A stretch of 64,000 nt of DNA from Meriones unguiculatus. Taxonomy: Eukaryota; Chordata; Mammalia; Rodentia; Muridae. Shown piece after piece: positions 58,870 to 64,000 of the stretch. Made by a program: the position numbers and the translations under genes. Location of the stretch: NCBI RefSeq assembly GCF_030254825.1, contig NC_083363.1, forward strand, positions 27,989,274-28,053,273. Reading direction: 5' to 3'. The stretch's first letter is position 1; each line of letters opens with the position of its first letter. The notes under the pieces are model-generated. The model saw only the letters and a list, made by a program, of their open reading frames with translations. It ran no database searches and was not told where the DNA came from.

Positions 58870-61555
58870 CACATGTGTCACACACAAACATAAATAAGCC
58901 CATTTAAATCCTAAACTGAAGAGAAAAAGACATTCTAGATTACAGAAGTGTGAGTATGTGGCAGGTGGGGATAGCTTTAATATGTTAAGATGTATAAATG
59001 TCTGAAATGCCTAACTCCTTGCCTGTCCTCATACTTTCTTAATAGGTAACTGTTTCTTTATTGGGCCCCTCGGGTGAAAGCAGTGTAGTATGAAAACTGG
59101 AGATTCTACATTGCCCTTTTTTGGATGTTATTATTCTTATAGAGAAGACAAGACTCTGGGCATGAGTCACTAGGATAAAGGGAAGACTGGCTTCTCCAGA
59201 AACATGAAACGTCAACTGTGTCCATCTACAAAACTCACCGTGACATGTCCCGTGGACAGCGGCTCTGGCAATATTGACAAGACTCTTTTTCTTCATCCAG
59301 AGTCCCAGGCATTCCCATTCTGTTTACAGTGTGAAGATCAGAAGTGCTGACTTAGAACCCCCAAAGCTCAACAGCCAACAAGCAGAAGTGTAAAGGGCCT
59401 CAACAGCCACCTAGCAATGCTCTACACTGGGCCTGATGAGGAAACTAAAGCCTGAAAGGGACAGCTGACTTTCCAGTTCCCTGTGCCTAATATTTCACTC
59501 TCACCCCAATCTTTGGCCAATAAAACAGAAAGATCATACTACACCACACCACACACACACACACCACAGAGCATGCATGATCATTAGGAATTGTGAGCAC
59601 AGTCATACTATCAAGTGCACAGTAAGAATGTGTAAAAGAGGTGGAAATCAACATGACTTTCCACCACTCACAGCAGAAGCTGAGGCAGTTCAGTGTGAGG
59701 AAACTATCCAAGCACTACAGCCATTGCCATCCATATTGAGACCCTCAGGCAGCTTTCTGTAACTTCCAACTACTTGTCAAACTGCCATAGGCAGCATCAG
59801 AAACTCAAACTCACAGACAATAGGTTCTCTACAGAAGGACACATACACGCACGCACACACACACACACACACGCACACACAGGAACCCTCCAATTCCAAT
59901 AAATCTCTGAAATGGTTATTTTAGACTCCTCTGTGGAGAAGCCAAAACTGAAATTCTGTTCCAGTTGGAGGGAACTAATAAGAACCATCCCAGCTGGTCA
60001 GCGACAGCATGGAGTGTGTGCTGTCCAAGCTGTGTCAGCAGAGAATGGGGCTTTTGTCACACGGGCTAGAGGGAGGGTGGAGGAAGAGACACTTACTCAT
60101 TTTCTTTTCATTTGACAGCTTAGAAAATCCAAGTTTAGCTTCATAATGCCAGCTCTTCAGTTACAATTTAACACCTGGTCCAAAAACAGTTGATGAATGT
60201 TAGTGAGCTGCACAATGCCATTTTCTTTTGCCAAGCAGACCAAAAAAAAATTTTATGTCCTTGATAAGCCCACAAATAAATTTGTCAGTTTATTCATAGC
60301 TGCATTTTAGTGTCAATGCTCTGGAGGCAGGGGCATTGCTTTCTTTATGGGACCTCCATCTGTTGTCCTAACACATAAGATTTCTAGGAGGCCCTAGATG
60401 AGAAAATTATTTCAGTTCTCCTGTAGCAGCTTCCATCGTATCCGAAGTGTCCTTCATTATGACAACCACTCTGAAACTGTTCCAAAAGCAATGATTGGGG
60501 TCAGCAACCTCCGAAGGTCCTGGCAGGATTTCTCCATTATATAAGAAGAAAAAAATGTTATCGAGAAGTAAAATGAAGTCAGTCTCCTTCTGTGGCAGTG
60601 CCCCACTCTGCCAACAAGAAACAAAATAACCCCCCACAGAAAAGGAATGAAGAGGGTTTCAGACCTATGTAACAAAAGTTGTTTGGGGAGGTCACCTGGG
60701 GTGCCTAATAGAGTGGGAAGGGAAAAGTCTTTTTAATAGCTACCATATTTTGTGGGTTCACCAGTTTTTAAAAGCTGGGACATTCGCAGTCAAATGCCTC
60801 CCTTGTGAGGGGGTCCTTGGAGGAGAACAGTTCATGTGTTCTAATGCAGCAGAACCATGGGCGGCCTTCCTGGAACTCCAGGCCACCACTAACTCTAATT
60901 GGAGTTTCACAAAAGCAATTACAGCTAATGACAGTCATCCTGATTTTCAGCTTCCTTTTCTTATAAATCCTAGGGACTTCGATTCTGAATTGTTGCAAGC
61001 ACAATACATTTAGGTTTCTTTATTTTTCTTGGAAACCAGTTCAAAATATCTTCTTGATAAGATAATTTCTTCTTCCAGGTAAGAAAATTTAGTGGGGCAT
61101 GAGACTGGGGCAGAATAGGTGATATCACAAAGGGACCCAGCACACAGGCAGCAGCTCCACCAACAGCATGAGACTGCTGAGGCCATCTACTTTCAAACAC
61201 TACCTCTAAGCATCCCTCCCACTTGGTTACTTTAATATGCAGGTGAGCTCAGACATGTATACTGAACTGGGTTAACTACAGAGTGCTCAAAAGTAAACTT
61301 ATCAACGCTGTGGGCAGGGCTTAGGTAACCGTTAGCTGAAGGATGCAGCACCCTAGGACTGGCTCCCGTAGGAAATTTCAAGCACTTTGGCGCAGAAAGA
61401 AATAGTTTCATGAATCCATAACTGCTGGAAACAAGTTCCTTTCCCGAGCAGAGAAAAAAAAAGTGATTCTTCCTTTTGAGCCTCTTGGCACAGACAGGGT
61501 CAGGTGAAGAAAGCCCTGAAGGTGAGTAGAAGTCACTGAATGTGTTATCCCACTG
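58870..61555. other. Single-copy intronic stretch
   Basis: No exon recognised. Contains a CA repeat at 59840-59881 and TAAT-rich segments (60200-60380, 60860-61080) with the texture of conserved non-coding DNA. Confidence -1.
59840..59881. repeat. (CA)n microsatellite
   Basis: About 20 CA units with CG interruptions. Confidence -1.
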
Positions 61556-61926
61556 TCCTGATTAGCTTTTTCTCAAGTTGGCACAAGTAGAGTTACCTGG
61601 AAACTGCGGATCTTCAATTGAGAAAATGCTTCCGTCAGACTGGCAAGGCTGTGGGGCATTTTTTAAATTCATGATTAATATGAAGGGCCCAGATCACCGT
61701 GGGCAGTGCCACCCCTGAGCAGGTGATTTTGGGTAGTATAGGAAAGCAGGCTGAGCAAACCAGTAGGCAGCATTACTCCATGGCCTCTGCTTCAGTTCCT
61801 GCCTTCAGACTCCAGCCTTGTGCTCCTGACCTAATTTCCCTCCATGATGACTATAAAGTGTATCTGGAAATAAAACCAAGTTGCTTTTGATCATTATGTT
61901 TTATCACAGCAATAGAAAGAAAACCA
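61556..61926 (-). repeat. Rodent medium-reiterated element (RMER1-like), reverse
   Basis: Plus strand reads tcaattgagaaaatgcttcc, gggcagtgccacccctgagc, gaaagcaggctgagcaaacc and ttatcacagcaatagaaaga: the reverse of the 46596 copy. Confidence -1.
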
Positions 61927-64000
61927 AGACATCTATAGAGTGTTTTCAAGAAATTCTTAAGAAGCTGTTGTAGACCTTTTAAGAAATATGTCCTGCTAGG
62001 ACCAGCTAAATGTATCTGGCCACTCATTGCTGTGGTTTAGAATGCAATCACATGTGAGCATCTACAGACACTGGATCTGTTTCTCTACCAGGGCACAAGG
62101 CATAGAGGTGCCTGTGATCTGGGGATCACTAAACATCCACAGATGAGAGACTGAGTGACTATTCCCTGCACTCCAATGCAAACAAGCTCCTCAGGGAAAC
62201 TTAAAATTACAAATTTGGATTTGAAGTTCCGGGCCTTGTGATTCTACCTCTTTCCTTACTCACTGGGTTAGTCCACCATGAGACCCAACTGTCGTTATGT
62301 ACGTGTCACAGATGAGATTCCTGAGGCCGGAGCCAGCCGTTGCCAGCTAGGAGCTGCTGAGCACAGGCTACTGGCAAAGTCTAGAAATAGGCCTAGCAGG
62401 CACACAGACACTATTATGGAGTTTAGCATAACCTCGGGCTTGGCGGGTCAAAAAGAACGCCTCCATCCTTTCCAGTGAAGATCCATGTCACTGAATGCAA
62501 CCCCCAAGGACTCAGAAAGGCTGTCATATTGAAAAGCAGATGTTCCCAGCCAGATGGCTCCCAGGAGCTCTGGGGCAATTTCTGAGCCAGGTATTTCCTC
62601 TTCAGGGACATGTTTGAAACAGGTGGCTCATGATACATCTCTCAGAGCCGGTGTGGCTCTCAAACAAGTCTGTGCTAAACACAGGAGAAATTTTCCTTTT
62701 TACTGAGTCTGGTGGGAGGAGTTAGAATTATGGACTATGGAGGTTCTCTACACGCCTCTCACTGAGACAAGCTGTGAATTAGACTTTACCTTTGTGACTT
62801 GTCACCATCAAAGACCAAGCCCAGAAGCCGCTTGGACCTTATGTAAATCACTGATTCTCTGGTTTGGTGATTTTGCCTGTCACTCTCAGTTTCTGGACTC
62901 TTGTTTACCTTAGAATCGTACAATGTTAATGTATAAAGACTAAAGACAAAGAAAGCTGGGACTGAGAGCTCACAATGATCCTGTGAGTCAGAAGACCAAC
63001 TTAATTTCTTCCAGGAAGGTGGGAAATATCCCTGGATCACACAGTCCCTCATCACAACTCCCTCAACTCAGAGAGACACAGAAGCTGCCTACCCTCAATC
63101 AAATGAAACCTCTGAGAAAGTAAATTTGAAAGCACAAAGATCCAAAGCTCAAGACCACAACTAGGCTGACTACCATGTCATTCTCTCACTGCCATGTAAT
63201 GACACGTGACCACATTTCTACCTTCCACTGTCAGAACCTTCATTTATTCCTAAGATGGAGCTGGGTTGTACTGGCCTCTTATGTACGTGCCATGTTTCAG
63301 CATGTGGGCCACTTTGGGACCTTAGATACCAGAGAAGAGGAAAAAGGAGAAAAGCTAGAAGTTAGGAACACAATGGGAATGACACACAGGATCTTACTCA
63401 ATGCAGAGGCCATCTCTATACCCAGATGTGAGGGCAGCAAGCAGGACACTGACCTTAAGTCCCACACCACAAGATCCAGAAACTAATGATATCACTTCCT
63501 AACAGAGATATAAGAGTGGGTTTCTCAAGATCTCCAGGGAATCTGCCCTGTGAGAACTACTGAGACAACTAGGGTAGAAACACATTAAGTCCTACTTAGA
63601 ACATGAACACAATCTGGGCCGGACTCCAACAAGAAAATGGCATGCTGCCCCAGCTTCCAATATTCTACCTTTCAGGAGGCTCTGTGCACTGTCAATATGC
63701 CTTCAGATATGTCAACAAAGATACTACATGTAGAGAGAAAGGCACAGGAGAATCAGCAGTCCTTGCCTTAAGTATAATTAAGAGGAAACATTTTGTATGA
63801 TTGCTTTGGGAAGCCTCCAATTGATTGACAAGCTTGTTTGATACAGCTATTAACACTTGATATTTCCACATGCTCCCAGGTGGCCCAGCAGGGAAGTATG
63901 TCAAGGAAGCTGCCCTCTAGTTCATATTACATTTTTCTTTCTGTAGATGACATCACATTTTCCCATAGCAGAAGCCAGGGCCCAGCATTCCTTAAAAGCA
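61927..64000. other. Single-copy intronic stretch to the right edge
   Basis: No exon, repeat family or RNA gene recognised. Confidence -1.

Larger units (their letters stand above)
7338..64000 (-). other. SH3RF3: SH3RF3 intron upstream of the SH3 exon (partial, very long)
   Basis: Inferred from the exon's orientation. No RING-encoding exon, CpG-rich first exon or other spliced coding block is visible through the right edge. A long intron between the RING exon and the first SH3 exon fits what I recall of this gene family. Most of its sequence from 12.7 to 40.4 kb is LINE-1. Confidence -1.

Noticed and set aside
1..64000. CRISPR arrays, operons, bacterial or phage genes, or a new defence-type system
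   Set aside because: Sequence is vertebrate intronic DNA. Repeats are interspersed or simple, with no regular spacers and no coding clusters.

Overview
The window is nuclear DNA from a muroid rodent. It contains rodent-specific or rodent-typical repeats on both strands: B1, B2/B3 and B4 SINEs, an ID-like fragment, URR1-type hAT elements, a rodent medium-reiterated family with the 'ctattgctgtgat' signature, and many rodent LINE-1 (L1) copies. The best-preserved L1 3' ends do not read like the house-mouse L1 tail I know, so a cricetid or other non-Mus muroid is plausible. I cannot name the species.

Only one protein-coding segment can be supported: a 276-bp minus-strand exon at 7062-7337 with clean splice sites. 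It encodes 92 residues: one complete SH3 domain and the start of a second. The residues fit SH3RF3 (POSH2, a RING-type E3 ubiquitin ligase scaffold) better than its paralogue SH3RF1. The gene therefore runs right to left, and nearly everything else would be intron: about 7 kb of the following intron on the left and about 57 kb of the preceding intron on the right. I found no second exon, promoter CpG island or RNA gene.

Layout. 1-7061: mostly single-copy intron with two URR1 elements and a B3 SINE split by a 273-bp solo LTR. 7338-12700: single-copy DNA, a second LTR end and an L1 tail. 12700-19100: an old Lx-like L1 carrying a younger L1 with a 5' inversion, a URR1 fragment and SINEs. 19100-26800: SINEs, one medium-reiterated element and a perfect 23-bp inverted repeat. 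26847-29518: a minus-strand L1 consisting only of a tandem-monomer promoter, ORF1 and the first codons of ORF2, bounded by a perfect 17-bp target duplication. 29500-40450: three more old L1 fragments, with nested L1 tails and a SINE. 40450-64000: mostly single-copy intron with microsatellites, SINEs, medium-reiterated elements and an inverted pair of L1 fragments around 51 kb.

I see no new multi-gene system. The most unusual observation is the ORF1-only L1. It looks like target-primed reverse transcription that started at an internal A-rich site near the ORF2 start instead of at the poly(A) tail. Other notable items are the twin-primed L1, the perfect hairpin at 25862-25915, and several SINE-sized nests whose order can be read from target duplications.
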